From positions 186,001 through 250,000 of the forward strand of contig CALARK010000008.1 of the NCBI GenBank assembly GCA_937888595.1: a DNA stretch of 64,000 bases. Reading direction: 5' to 3'. This document shows, in pieces, positions 15,784 to 25,500 of the stretch (positions are counted from its first letter, which is position 1; the number at the start of each line of letters is the position of its first letter). Made by a program: the position numbers and the translations under genes. The DNA comes from an uncultured Sterolibacteriaceae bacterium. Lineage in GTDB: Bacteria; Pseudomonadota; Gammaproteobacteria; Burkholderiales; Rhodocyclaceae. The notes under the pieces are model-generated. The model saw only the letters and a list, made by a program, of their open reading frames with translations, searched no databases and was not told the DNA's origin.

Positions 15784-17892
15784 CTAGGGCACCGCCACGA
15801 AGGGCAGCCGCACCTCGAAAGCGCTGCCGGCGCCCGGCGTGCTGCTCGCCTCGACCGTCCCGCCCAACAGGCCGGCAAGGCGGCGCGTGATCGCGAGCCC
15901 CAGCCCCGTCCCGCCATGGCTGCGCGTCGTCGAGCCGTCCGCCTGCTCGAATGCATCGAAGACGCGCGACAGCTGCTCCGGCGTCATGCCGATGCCGGTA
16001 TCGCTGACACGCAGCACCAGATCGCCGTCATCGCGGGCGATCGAGACCCGGATGATGCCGGCCGAGGTGAACTTGACTGCATTGGAGAGCAGGTTGAGCA
16101 GGATCTGCTTGAGCCGCGTCGGATCGCTGAGGCAGCGGGCCGGCATGCCGGGCTGCACTTCCAGTTCGATGGCGATGCCCTTGGTGGCGGCACGCTCCGC
16201 GAGCATGTCGACCACCTCGCCGCCGAGGGCGGGGAGATCGACCGGGACCGACTCGACAGACATCCGGCCCGCATCGAGTTTCGAAAAATCCAGGATGTCG
16301 TTGATGATGCCAAGCAGCAGGTTGCCCGAACCGAGGATCTTGTCGAAGATCTCTTCCACCTTCCTGTCGCCCGCGACGCGGCGCTTGCCGATATGCGCCA
16401 TGCCGAGCACGCCGTTCAGCGGCGTGCGGATCTCGTGGCTCATGTTGGCGAGGAAGTCGCTCTTGACCCGCGCCAGCCGCTCCGCCTCCTCCTTCGCATG
16501 CCGCAGCGCATCCTCGTTCCGGCGCCGCTCGGTGATGTTGCGCACCACGATCACGACCTGCTTGTCGTCCAGCGGCAAATGGCGGGCCTCGAAGAACTGC
16601 AAACCGACCGGCATCGTCAGCGCATACTCGATCGATGCCACCGGCTTGCCGGCGAACACCTCGGCAATCGCATGCAAGGCCTTGGCAGCCACATCCGGCG
16701 GCATGACATCCTGCAGGTGGCGCCCGATGAAATCTGCAGGCGGCATATAGAGATCCGCCGCGCGGCCGGCCCGGTAATCGAGTATCCGGCCCTCGCGCGA
16801 CACGCGGAAAAACAGGTCCGGCAGGGCGCCGAAGACGGCATTGAGCTCCGCCGTGCGCTCCGCAATGCGATTCTCGAGCTCGGCATTCAGCTGGTCGTAG
16901 GCGGACAGCGTGCGGTGCATCGCCCGATTCAACCGGCCGATTTCGTCGCCGGCCGTATCCACAGGCAGCGTGGCGGCCTGGCCAGGTGCGACAGCGTCGC
17001 AGGCGTCGGCCAGGCGCATCAACCGATCGGTCAGTCGCCCGGCGGCCCGGCGCGCGAACAGCCAGATCGCGATACTCAGCAGCACCCCCAGCAGCAGATG
17101 GATCGCGACCTGTGCAAGCAGGGACCCGATCCACTCCTGCTCCGTCGTCGCGTACTCGATCTCCAGGTCGATGCCCGACATGCTTTGCGGCAGCCGCACC
17201 CTCTGACGCACCGGCTGATAGGTGGCCAGCCCCTCGGCATTGCCGGCAATCACCTGGCCGCCCGCCCGCAGCTTCAGGGTGTGCACACGTTCGAGGCCCT
17301 GGGTCAGCGGTTCATGGAGATGGGCGAAATCGCTCAGGGACATCAATACGCCGATCGGCTCCCGCGTGTAGGGATAAATGATCGGGTAGCCGGTCAGCAG
17401 ATGATGCTGGCGGCCGCTGGTCACCATTTTGCTGATTGTCTTGCTGCCCTCGATGACGGCACGCGCCAGGCGGGTCACCTCCTCCAGGTCGACATCGGCC
17501 TTCGGATCGCTGCCGAACAGCTTGCGCGCCCGGTAATCGAGCAGCAGCAGGCGGTGTCCGGGCAGCGCCTTTTCCTGGTCGTTCAGGAAGGGACGAAGGT
17601 AGGCTTCACGGCCGTAGGAATCGCTGATTGCCGTCCATAGCAGCGTGCTTTGCGCGATCGCGCGCAAAGCCGACTGGTGGGCATCGATCCGGCCCTCCAG
17701 CTGCGTGGCGAACAGCTGCAAGGTCTGCCGGTGGCTGGCCTCCTCGGCCCGGGGGATCGCCTGCAGCGAAAAGAACAGCGACAGCCCGCCCCCCAGCAGA
17801 ATGGCCGCCATGCCGACGAGAAACGCGCTGACACCGATACGCCGGCGCAGCGACAGGTCGGGATCCAGCCAGTGACGGGACAGATGGTTCAT
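15784..17892 (-). CDS. Membrane sensor histidine kinase (periplasmic sensor-HAMP-PAS-HisKA-HATPase)
   Basis: 702 residues. TM1 is at about 18-41 (VSAFLVGMAAILLGGGLSLFFSL). A periplasmic sensor region of about 220 residues, probably Cache-like, is followed by TM2 (VAIHLLLGVLLSIAIWLFA). Then come a HAMP linker, a PAS domain (LNAVFGALPDLFFRVSREGRILDY), HisKA with phospho-acceptor His in FLANMSHEIRTPLNG, and an ATPase domain with NAVKF, DTGIGM and GTGLGLAITRRLAGLLGG boxes. No receiver or Hpt follows, so an external response regulator is needed and none is adjacent. It lies 6 nt downstream of a periplasmic binding protein gene, so ligand-bound binding protein may be its signal. Confidence 0.87.
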   Translation of the reverse strand: MNHLSRHWLDPDLSLRRRIGVSAFLVGMAAILLGGGLSLFFSLQAIPRAEEASHRQTLQLFATQLEGRIDAHQSALRAIAQSTLLWTAISDSYGREAYLRPFLNDQEKALPGHRLLLLDYRARKLFGSDPKADVDLEEVTRLARAVIEGSKTISKMVTSGRQHHLLTGYPIIYPYTREPIGVLMSLSDFAHLHEPLTQGLERVHTLKLRAGGQVIAGNAEGLATYQPVRQRVRLPQSMSGIDLEIEYATTEQEWIGSLLAQVAIHLLLGVLLSIAIWLFARRAAGRLTDRLMRLADACDAVAPGQAATLPVDTAGDEIGRLNRAMHRTLSAYDQLNAELENRIAERTAELNAVFGALPDLFFRVSREGRILDYRAGRAADLYMPPADFIGRHLQDVMPPDVAAKALHAIAEVFAGKPVASIEYALTMPVGLQFFEARHLPLDDKQVVIVVRNITERRRNEDALRHAKEEAERLARVKSDFLANMSHEIRTPLNGVLGMAHIGKRRVAGDRKVEEIFDKILGSGNLLLGIINDILDFSKLDAGRMSVESVPVDLPALGGEVVDMLAERAATKGIAIELEVQPGMPARCLSDPTRLKQILLNLLSNAVKFTSAGIIRVSIARDDGDLVLRVSDTGIGMTPEQLSRVFDAFEQADGSTTRSHGGTGLGLAITRRLAGLLGGTVEASSTPGAGSAFEVRLPFVAVP

Positions 17893-17898
17893 GCCGGA

Positions 17899-19104
17899 TC
17901 AGCGACCCTTGCGGCGCTCGACGGGAATCAGCCGGTCGCCCGATGCATAGCGCGCCATGAAGACCTGCTCGGCCGACAGGGCATCATGATTCTGCGGGGT
18001 GAAAGGCCGCAGGTAGCGGCGCACCAGTCCCTGATGGGACCCCAGGTGCTCGAGCGCGTCGCGCACCCGGCCACGGTCGGTGCTGCCCGCCTTGCTGATC
18101 GCCAGCGCGACGAGATGGACGAGGTCGTAGGCGTGTGCGACGCCGACCGGGCCCTTGACGTTTTCGGCGCGATCGATACCGTATTTCTGCTTGAGGGCGG
18201 CCAGCACGCGTTGCGCGGCCGGCGAATCGTCGCCGACGAAACTGTAGGTCTGGACGACAGCGATCTCGACCTCTTCGAGCGCAGAGCCGCTCATCTCGGT
18301 AAACATGCCGCCGGTAATGCCCCAGTGCGACACGATCGGCACGCGCTGCGCCGCCGGCAGATCGGCCATCTCGCGCACGAAGATGGAACCCTCCACTTCG
18401 TTGGCGATGAGCACGATGGCCTGCGCCCCGGCGGCGAGCAACTCCTGCAACTGGGGTTTCAGCGTCGTGTCGCCCCAGTTGTACCACCGCTCGCCCACGA
18501 CCGTCATGCCCAAGGCAGGCGCGCTGCCGCGCAGCGATGCGCTGTTGCTGCGGCCCCAGACGGTATTCGGCACCAGCACGCCCACCTTGCGCACCTTGCG
18601 CACATCGCGCGCATACCGCAGCATCGCCGGGGCTGCCCAGGCATCCTTGAGCGACAGGCGGAACGACCAGCTCGGCTTGTACTCATGATCGGTGATGGAG
18701 TTGGCCGAACTCCAGGTCGCGAAGATCGGTATGCCGATTTGGTGTGCGACCGGCACCCACTCCTGCACCACGGGGCTGAACTTGCCGCCGAAGACGCCCA
18801 CCATGTTCGGCATGGCCGCCAGCTCGCGCAGGTTGTCGGCGCCGATCGCCGGGATGGAGCGGTTATCGCGCACCACGAGCTCGAGCTTGCGGCCGCCGAG
18901 CAGCCCGCCCGCCGCGTTGATCTCGTCAATGGCGATCTCCATGCCCTGGCGTACCGACTGGGCCGAGGTGCTCGTCTTGTGGCCGAACTCGGCATCCAGC
19001 CCGAGCAGAATCGGTTCCGCCGCACTGGCGAACCCCGCCGCGAACCCGAGCGCAACCACCGCCCAAGTCGCAAACCGGCTGCCCCAACCCTTCCTAGTCC
19101 GCAT
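17899..19104 (-). CDS. Periplasmic Liv-type binding protein paired with a sensor kinase
   Basis: 401 residues from ATG 19104 with AGGAG 6 nt upstream. A signal peptide (ending near FAAGFASAA-EP) precedes a Peripla_BP_6 fold, with EFGHKTSTSAQSVRQGMEIAIDEINAAGGLLGGRKLELVVRDN typical of branched-chain amino acid-type receptors. No permease or ATPase gene follows; instead a sensor kinase gene begins 6 nt later. A dedicated sensory role, like LuxP with LuxQ or TorT with TorS, is therefore more likely than transport. Ligand unknown. Confidence 0.82.
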   Translation of the reverse strand: MRTRKGWGSRFATWAVVALGFAAGFASAAEPILLGLDAEFGHKTSTSAQSVRQGMEIAIDEINAAGGLLGGRKLELVVRDNRSIPAIGADNLRELAAMPNMVGVFGGKFSPVVQEWVPVAHQIGIPIFATWSSANSITDHEYKPSWSFRLSLKDAWAAPAMLRYARDVRKVRKVGVLVPNTVWGRSNSASLRGSAPALGMTVVGERWYNWGDTTLKPQLQELLAAGAQAIVLIANEVEGSIFVREMADLPAAQRVPIVSHWGITGGMFTEMSGSALEEVEIAVVQTYSFVGDDSPAAQRVLAALKQKYGIDRAENVKGPVGVAHAYDLVHLVALAISKAGSTDRGRVRDALEHLGSHQGLVRRYLRPFTPQNHDALSAEQVFMARYASGDRLIPVERRKGR

Positions 19105-19202
19105 AGCAAACTCCTGTTCTCTCTTATCATAATAGAAGCCGACCGATCCACCACCGATATTCGAACATCCCACATGGGGGCCGTGGCCTCCCTTTTCACC
19201 AC

Positions 19203-19225
19203 GCCGTCCCGCCGGCGCCGACTTT
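19203..19225 (-). repeat. Dispersed 23-bp repeat, copy 7, abutting the rlhA start
   Basis: Exact consensus. Ends one base before the rlhA ATG and occupies the place of its ribosome binding site. Confidence 0.9.
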
Positions 19226-19226
19226 C

Positions 19227-21173
19227 ATGACCCTCCGCCGCATCGAACTCCTCGCTCCCGCACGCAGCGCCGAAATCGGCCGGCAGGCCATCCTGCACGG
19301 CGCGGATGCGGTCTATATCGGGGGGCCGGCTTTCGGCGCGCGCGACAAGGCGGGCAACGAGATCGCCGACATTGCTGCGCTGGCGGAGTTCGCCCACTGC
19401 TTCCATGCACGCCTCTATGTGACGCTGAACACCATCCTGTCCGACGCCGAACTCGAGCCTGCCCGCCGCCTCGCGCAGGAGTGCTGGAACGCCGGCGTCG
19501 ATGCGCTGATCGTTCAGGACATGGGCCTGCTCGAGCTGGACCTGCCGCCCATCGACCTGCACGCCTCGACGCAGTGCGACATCCGCACGCCGGCCAAGGC
19601 GCGCTTCCTCGCTGATGCCGGCTTCTCGCAGCTGGTGCTGGCGCGCGAACTCAGCCTGAAGGAGATCGCCGCCGTGCATGCGGCGCTGCCGGCCGACGTG
19701 GTCGTCGAGCACTTCATCCACGGCGCACTGTGCGTCGCCTTTTCCGGCCAGTGCTACATCAGTCACGCCCAGACCGGCCGCAGCGCCAACCGTGGCGACT
19801 GCTCCCAGGCCTGCCGCCTGCCCTACACCCTGCAGGACAAGGAAGGTCGCGTCGTCGCCTTCGAAAAACACCTGCTCTCGGTGAAGGACAACAACCAGAG
19901 CGCCAACCTGCTGCCGCTGATCGAGGCCGGCGTGCGCAGCTTCAAGATCGAGGGCCGCTACAAGGATGCCGGCTACGTCAAGAACGTGACCGCCCACTAC
20001 CGCCGGCTGCTCGACGCCCTCTTCGAGGCGCATCCCGAACTCGCGCCGGCTTCGAGCGGCACGGTAAAGCTCAAGTTCTCGCCGGACCCGGACAAGACCT
20101 TCCACCGCGGGGCGACCGACTACTTCACGCATGGCCGCAGCGCCGATCCCGCCCACATCGTCGCCTTCGACACGCCCGCCTTCGTCGGCCTCCCGCTCGG
20201 CCGGGTGACACAGGTCGGCCTCGACTGTTTCGATATCGAGCCGGAGGAAGCAGGTGTCAGCTTAGCCAACGGCGACGGACTATCGTGGCTGCACAAGCGC
20301 ATGGCTGTCGGCACGCAGGCGAATCGGGTCGAGCCGCTCGCCGGCGGCGGGTGGCGCATCTGGCCGAACGATCCGCCGGCCAAACTCGCCGGCCTGCACC
20401 CCGGCCTCATCATCAACCGCAACCGCGACCAGGCCTGGGAGCAGGCGCTGACGAGGGATTCGGCAGAGCGGCGCATCGCCGTCGATGCGCGGGTCGCCGA
20501 AACCGCCGACGGCTTCGCCCTGGCGCTGACGGACCAAGACGGCATTACCGCCGTCGCAGCGATCGCACAGGACAAGCAGCCGGCCAAGAACACGCATGCC
20601 GCCTCGGCGCTCGAGGACCAGTTGCGCCGTCTCGGCAGCACCGACTTTTCGCTGCGCCACTGCACGATCGGCTGGTCACAGCCGTGGTTCATCCCGAATT
20701 CGGCGGCCAACCAGTTGCGCCGCGCCGCCGTCGCGGCCCTGGAAGCCGCGCGGCGCGCAAACTTTCCGAAAGTGCTCCGCCGCCCGCCAGCCGATCCGCC
20801 GACGCCCTATCCGGAAGAAACCTTGAGTTATCTCGCCAATGTCTACAACTCGGCGGCGCGCCGTTTCTACGAAAAGCATGGCGTCACGCTCATCGCCGCG
20901 GCCTATGAAGCGCACGAAGAACCGGGCGACGTCGCGCTGATGATCACCAAGCACTGTCTGCGCCATGCCTTCAACCTCTGTCCGCACCAGGCGAAGGGGG
21001 TCACGGGCGTACAGGGGCAGGTGCGCGCGGAACCGATGACGCTCATCAACGGCGACGAGCGACTGACCCTGACCTTCGACTGCCGCGCCTGCGAGATGCA
21101 CGTCATGGGTCGGATGCAGCCCCAGATTCTCGCCTCTCCGCCGCCGGGCCGGAAATCCTCAGGGGGCGGGTGA
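19227..21173 (+). CDS. rlhA: U32-family 23S rRNA 5-hydroxycytidine synthase RlhA
   Basis: 648 residues, close in length to E. coli RlhA/YdcP. The N-terminal U32 domain has IELLAPARSAEIGRQAILHGADAVYIGG, and the Fe-S cluster region has HGALCVAFSGQCYISH...NRGDCSQACRLPY. A DUF3656-like middle and a C-terminal domain with CLRHAFNLCPHQ and FDCRACEMHV follow. RlhA hydroxylates C2501 of 23S rRNA together with prephenate-dependent metabolism (family knowledge). The ATG at 19227 is one base after an exact copy of the dispersed repeat (19203-19225), so no Shine-Dalgarno sequence is visible. A degenerate copy lies inside at 20626-20649. The 3' end overlaps the convergent gene by 15 bp. Confidence 0.85.
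   Translation: MTLRRIELLAPARSAEIGRQAILHGADAVYIGGPAFGARDKAGNEIADIAALAEFAHCFHARLYVTLNTILSDAELEPARRLAQECWNAGVDALIVQDMGLLELDLPPIDLHASTQCDIRTPAKARFLADAGFSQLVLARELSLKEIAAVHAALPADVVVEHFIHGALCVAFSGQCYISHAQTGRSANRGDCSQACRLPYTLQDKEGRVVAFEKHLLSVKDNNQSANLLPLIEAGVRSFKIEGRYKDAGYVKNVTAHYRRLLDALFEAHPELAPASSGTVKLKFSPDPDKTFHRGATDYFTHGRSADPAHIVAFDTPAFVGLPLGRVTQVGLDCFDIEPEEAGVSLANGDGLSWLHKRMAVGTQANRVEPLAGGGWRIWPNDPPAKLAGLHPGLIINRNRDQAWEQALTRDSAERRIAVDARVAETADGFALALTDQDGITAVAAIAQDKQPAKNTHAASALEDQLRRLGSTDFSLRHCTIGWSQPWFIPNSAANQLRRAAVAALEAARRANFPKVLRRPPADPPTPYPEETLSYLANVYNSAARRFYEKHGVTLIAAAYEAHEEPGDVALMITKHCLRHAFNLCPHQAKGVTGVQGQVRAEPMTLINGDERLTLTFDCRACEMHVMGRMQPQILASPPPGRKSSGGG
20626..20649 (-). repeat. Dispersed 23-bp repeat, copy 8 (degenerate)
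   Basis: Four mismatches, with the AAAAGTCGG end and GACGGC end kept. Antisense inside rlhA, encoding RRLGSTDF. Confidence 0.55.
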
Positions 21174-21953
21174 AAAGCCTGCGGCCGAATCGACGAAGCG
21201 GAACAGCAGCGTGGGCGGATTCCAGCCCGGCGCCTTGCGCAGCACCTTCTTCACCGAATCGTTGAGCTGCACCTCGACACGCCAGTGCTCGGGAAAGGTG
21301 CGATCCCAGCGGGGCAGGATCTGCCGGATGTATTCGAGCTCGTGGTCTTCGCGGCGGATGACGCCCATGGTTTCCAGCAGGCTCAGCTTCGGCCAGTGTT
21401 CGCCGCCGGGACGGCCGTAGGTGACGATGCCCATGAAGCGCTGGAAATCCGGGTAGAACGGGTCGCCCGGATCGACCAGCTTGCCGTTCGAGTAGATGGC
21501 GTCCATGAAGTAGGTCACCGTGAGATTGCGCGGCGGATACTTCTTCGCCCACTGGTAGAGCACGTCGTGCAGCGTCGCCGACAGGCACATCTCGAGGTGG
21601 CCGCCGACGATGTAGAGGTGACTGGGCGGCACGTCGAAGTAGATCTCGCCGCCCTGCGAATACACCCAGTAGTCGGGTGAACAATCCTCCATGAAGTAGT
21701 ACTGCGCCGGCGTATCGTCCTGCAGGTAGATCACCGGAATGCGATGATCCTTGGCGAAGCGCACCGCCTCGTCGACACCGCGCTTGGTAGAGAAACGGGC
21801 GTCATGCGTCGACGTCGCATGGGTCACGATCATCACCGTGTCGCCCGTCAGCCGTATCTCGGACGGCACCGCAAACCCGTGAGGCGGGCAAGCCGCCTGC
21901 GCCGACAGGGACAGCAGGAGCAGGCAGAGGACGATCAGGAAGCGGGGCTTCAT
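21159..21953 (-). CDS. Secreted protein of unknown function, possible isochorismatase-like fold
   Basis: 264 residues with a Sec signal peptide (MKPRFLIVLCLLLLSLSAQA, cleavage near AQA-AC). I do not recognise the family. The mature part has the pattern VMIVTHATSTHDARF, then GVDEAVRFAKDHRIPVIYLQDD, then PPSHLYIVGGHLEMCLSATLHDVLYQWA. This strand-helix-strand order with a late Cys resembles isochorismatase-like hydrolases, which use a Cys after a GG/GH turn. That reading is a weak structural guess. Further cysteines occur in ACPPHG and MEDCSPDYW. It converges on rlhA; the next gene upstream is the thioesterase, about 0.1 kb away. Confidence 0.6.
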   Translation of the reverse strand: MKPRFLIVLCLLLLSLSAQAACPPHGFAVPSEIRLTGDTVMIVTHATSTHDARFSTKRGVDEAVRFAKDHRIPVIYLQDDTPAQYYFMEDCSPDYWVYSQGGEIYFDVPPSHLYIVGGHLEMCLSATLHDVLYQWAKKYPPRNLTVTYFMDAIYSNGKLVDPGDPFYPDFQRFMGIVTYGRPGGEHWPKLSLLETMGVIRREDHELEYIRQILPRWDRTFPEHWRVEVQLNDSVKKVLRKAPGWNPPTLLFRFVDSAAGFSPAP

Positions 21954-22014
21954 GGGCCGCGGATTCTAGTGAAACCCGGCGGCCCGACACCTCCGGAAAT
22001 CATTTGTTACATAC

Positions 22015-22038
22015 GCCGTCCGGCCGGCACCGACTTTT
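22015..22038 (-). repeat. Dispersed 23-bp repeat, copy 9
   Basis: Two mismatches. Lies in the gap between the thioesterase gene and the secreted unknown. Confidence 0.8.
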
Positions 22039-22059
22039 GCCAATGAATCAGCCCCCGAC

Positions 22060-22518
22060 TCAGTTGCCAAAGTTCTCCGGCATCTTTACCGCGACGACCT
22101 CGCCGGTCGCCGTCGCCACGCCGTTGGCGTAAACCGTTGCCTCGACGACGACCTTCTTTTCCTTGAGCTCCTTGACGCGGCCGCGAATCTCCAGCGGGCC
22201 GAGCGGCGTGGGCTTGAGGAAATTGACGTGCAGCGCACCGGTGACGAAGCGCAGCGCCGGCGCCGATCCCATCTCGCGGCCGGCCGCTTGGTAGGCCGCC
22301 GCCGAGGCGGTGCCGGTGCCGTGGCAGTCGATCAGCGAGGCGATCAGGCCGCCGTAGACGTAGCCGGGAATCGCGGTGTGATACGGCTCCGGCGTGAAGC
22401 GCGTCACGGTTTCCTCGCCGTCCCAGAAGGTTTTGATCTGGTGGCCATGCTCGTTGAGCGAGCCGCAGCCGTAGCAGTGGGCGACGTTCTCGGGGTAGTA
22501 GTCCTGAAAAGCCTTCAT
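22060..22518 (-). CDS. PaaI/hotdog-fold acyl-CoA thioesterase
   Basis: 152 residues. Features include NVAHCYGCGSLNEHGHQIKTFW, then PGYVYGGLIASLIDCHGTGTASAAAY (the hotdog helix with catalytic-type residues) and ALHVNFLKPTPLGPLEIRGRVKELKEKKVVVEATVYANG. Hydrolysis of a short or medium acyl-CoA is expected. The start ATG shares one base with the icmF stop (TAATG), so translation is coupled to the mutase. That suggests it relieves CoA sequestration by intermediates of the branched-acyl-CoA pathway (inference). Ordinary length for the family. Confidence 0.85.
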   Translation of the reverse strand: MKAFQDYYPENVAHCYGCGSLNEHGHQIKTFWDGEETVTRFTPEPYHTAIPGYVYGGLIASLIDCHGTGTASAAAYQAAGREMGSAPALRFVTGALHVNFLKPTPLGPLEIRGRVKELKEKKVVVEATVYANGVATATGEVVAVKMPENFGN

Positions 22519-25500
22519 TACATGCTCCTGCGGTATTGGCCGCCGACCTCGTAGAGGGCGCCGGAAATCTGGCCGAGCGAGCAGACGCGCACGGCATCCA
22601 CCAGCACGGCGAAGACGTTGCCGTTGTCGATGACGGTCTGCTTGAGCTTCGCCAGCATCGGGCCGCTCTCCGCCGCGTTGCGGGACTGGAAGTCGCGCAG
22701 GCGCTGGATCTGCGACTGTTTCTCCTCCTCTGTGGAGCGCGCCAGCTCGACATGCTGCGGCAGGTCGCCGTTCGGGTTGCGGAAGGTGTTCACGCCAATG
22801 ATCGGGTGCGAGCCGTCGTGCTTCTTGTGCTCGTAGTAGAGCGACTCCTCCTGGATCTTGCCGCGCTGGTAGCCGGTCTCCATCGCGCCGAGCACGCCGC
22901 CACGGTCGGCGATGGCTTCGAATTCCTTGAGCACGGCTTCCTCGACCAGGTCGGTCAATTCGTCGATGACGAAGGCGCCCTGGTTGGGGTTCTCGTTCTT
23001 CGCCAGGCCCCACTCGCGGTTGATGACGAGCTGGATCGCCATGGCGCGGCGCACCGATTCGTCGGTCGGCGTGGTGATGGCTTCGTCGTAGGCGTTGGTG
23101 TGCAGCGAGTTGCAGTTGTCGTAGACGGCGATGAGGGCCTGCAAAGTGGTGCGGATGTCGTTGAAGGCCATCTCCTGTGCGTGCAGTGAACGGCCCGAGG
23201 TCTGCACGTGGTACTTGAGCTTCTGCGAGCGCTCGTTGGCGCCGTATTTGTGCTTCATCGCCACGGCCCAGATGCGGCGCGCGACGCGGCCGATCACCGA
23301 GTATTCGGCGTCCATGCCGTTGCTGAAGAAGAAGCTCAGGTTGGGCGCGAAATCGTCGATGTGCATGCCGCGCGCCAGGTAGCTCTCGACGTAGGTGAAA
23401 CCGTTGGCGAGCGTGAAGGCGAGCTGCGAGATCGGGTTGGCGCCGGCTTCGGCGATGTGGTAGCCGGAGATGGAGACCGAGTAGAAGTTGCGCACCTGGT
23501 TGTGCACGAAGAATTCCTGGATGTCGCCCATCATCTTCAGCGCGAACTCGGTGCTGAAGATGCAGGTGTTCTGGCCCTGGTCTTCCTTGAGGATGTCGGC
23601 CTGCACCGTGCCGCGCACGCTGGAGAGCACCCATTCGCGGATCTTGTCGGCCTCGTCCTCGGTCGGCTCCCGACCGTTGTCCTGCTTGAATTTGGCAAGT
23701 TGCTGGTCGATGGCGGTGTTGAAGAACATCGCCAGGATGATCGGCGCCGGGCCGTTGATGGTCATCGACACGCTGGTGGTCGGATCGCAGAGGTCGAAAC
23801 CGTCGTAGAGCACCTTCATGTCATCCAGCGTGGCGATGCTAACGCCCGAGTTGCCGATCTTGCCGTAGATGTCGGGCCGCTCGTCGGGGTCGCAGCCGTA
23901 GAGCGTCACCGAGTCGAAGGCGGTGGACAGGCGCTTGGCCGGCATGCCCTCGGAGACCTTCTTGAAGCGGCGGTTGGTGCGGAAGGCGTCGCCCTCGCCG
24001 GCGAACATGCGCGTCGGGTCTTCGTTCTCGCGCTTGAAGGCGAACACGCCGGCGGTGTAGGGGAAGCTGCCGGGCACGTTCTCCTTCATCAGGTAGCGCA
24101 GCGTCTCGCCCTCGTCGGCGAATTTTGGCAGCACGACCTTTTTGATCTTGGTGCCGGACAGTGTCTCGTGGGTCAGCGCGGTGCGGATTTCCTTGTCGCG
24201 GATCTTCACGACGTATTCGTCGCCGGCGTAGGCCTTCACCGTGTCCGGCCACATGTCGAGCAGCTTCTTCGCCTTCGGGTCGAGCTGGCCGTCCTTCCAG
24301 GCGATCAGCTCGTCGAAATCTTTCACTTCCTTGGCGCAGCCCTCGAAGATCGCCCTGGACGTGCGCAGGCTCTGGCGCTCGCGGGCGAGGCTCACCTGCG
24401 CGTCGATGTGCCTGTGGTATCCGCGCACGGTGTCGGCGATCTCGGCGAGGTAGCGCGCGCGCTGCGCCGGCACGATGGCGCGGCTCTGCGAGGACTGTCT
24501 GGTATCCACCCGCGGCAATTTGCCGGCCTTGAGCCTGAGGCCCAGCGCGGCGAGACGGGCGGCGAGATGCTGGTAGAGCGCGGTCACGCCGTCGTCGTTG
24601 AAGCGCGAGGCCTGGGTGCCGAACACCGGCATGGCCTCGGCGCTTTCGGTGAAGCGCTCCCGGTTGCGCTGGTACTGCTTGCGCACGTCGCGCAGCGCAT
24701 CCATTGCCCCTTTCCTGTCGAACTTGTTGATCGCCACGAAGTCGGCGAAGTCGAGCATGTCGATCTTCTCCAGCTGCGAGGCGGCGCCGAACTCGGGGGT
24801 CATCACGTAGAGCGAGGCATCGACGTGCGGCACGATGGCGGCGTCGCCTTGCCCGATGCCCGACGTTTCGACGATCACCAGATCGAAGCCGGCAAGCTTG
24901 CAGGCGGCGATCACCTCGGGCAGCGCGGCGGAGATTTCGGAACCCGTGTCGCGCGTCGCCAGCGAGCGCATGAAGATGTTGGGATGCTCGATGGCGTTCA
25001 TGCGGATGCGGTCACCGAGCAGCGCGCCGCCGGTGCGCTTGCGCGAGGGGTCGATGGAGACGATGGCGATCTTGAGCGCGTCGTCCTGATCGAGGCGGAA
25101 GCGGCGGATCAGTTCGTCGGTGAGGCTCGACTTGCCAGCGCCGCCGGTACCCGTTATTCCCAAAGTCGGCGTCGGCGGGACGGCGGCGGATTTGATCGCC
25201 TGCGCCAGCGGTCCTTCCGGATCGTTTTCAAGCTGGGTGATCGCCCGCGCGAGCTTGCGGCGGTCGCCGCTTTTCAGGTCGTCAAGCGTCACGTTCGCCG
25301 CAAGGTCGAAGTCGCTGGCGGACACGACGTCGTTGATCATGCCTTGCAGGCCGAGCTTCGCGCCATCCTCCGGGGAATACACGCGCGTCACGCCGTAGGC
25401 ATGCAGTTCCGCGATTTCTTCCGGCACGATCACGCCGCCGCCGCCGCCGAAGACCTTGATCTCGGCACCGCCGCCCGCCTTGAGCAGGTCGATCATGTAC

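Noticed and set aside
22060..23634. Possible long N-terminal extension of the thioesterase
   Set aside because: The extension is another frame of icmF; the hotdog domain starts at ATG 22518, which is coupled to the icmF stop.
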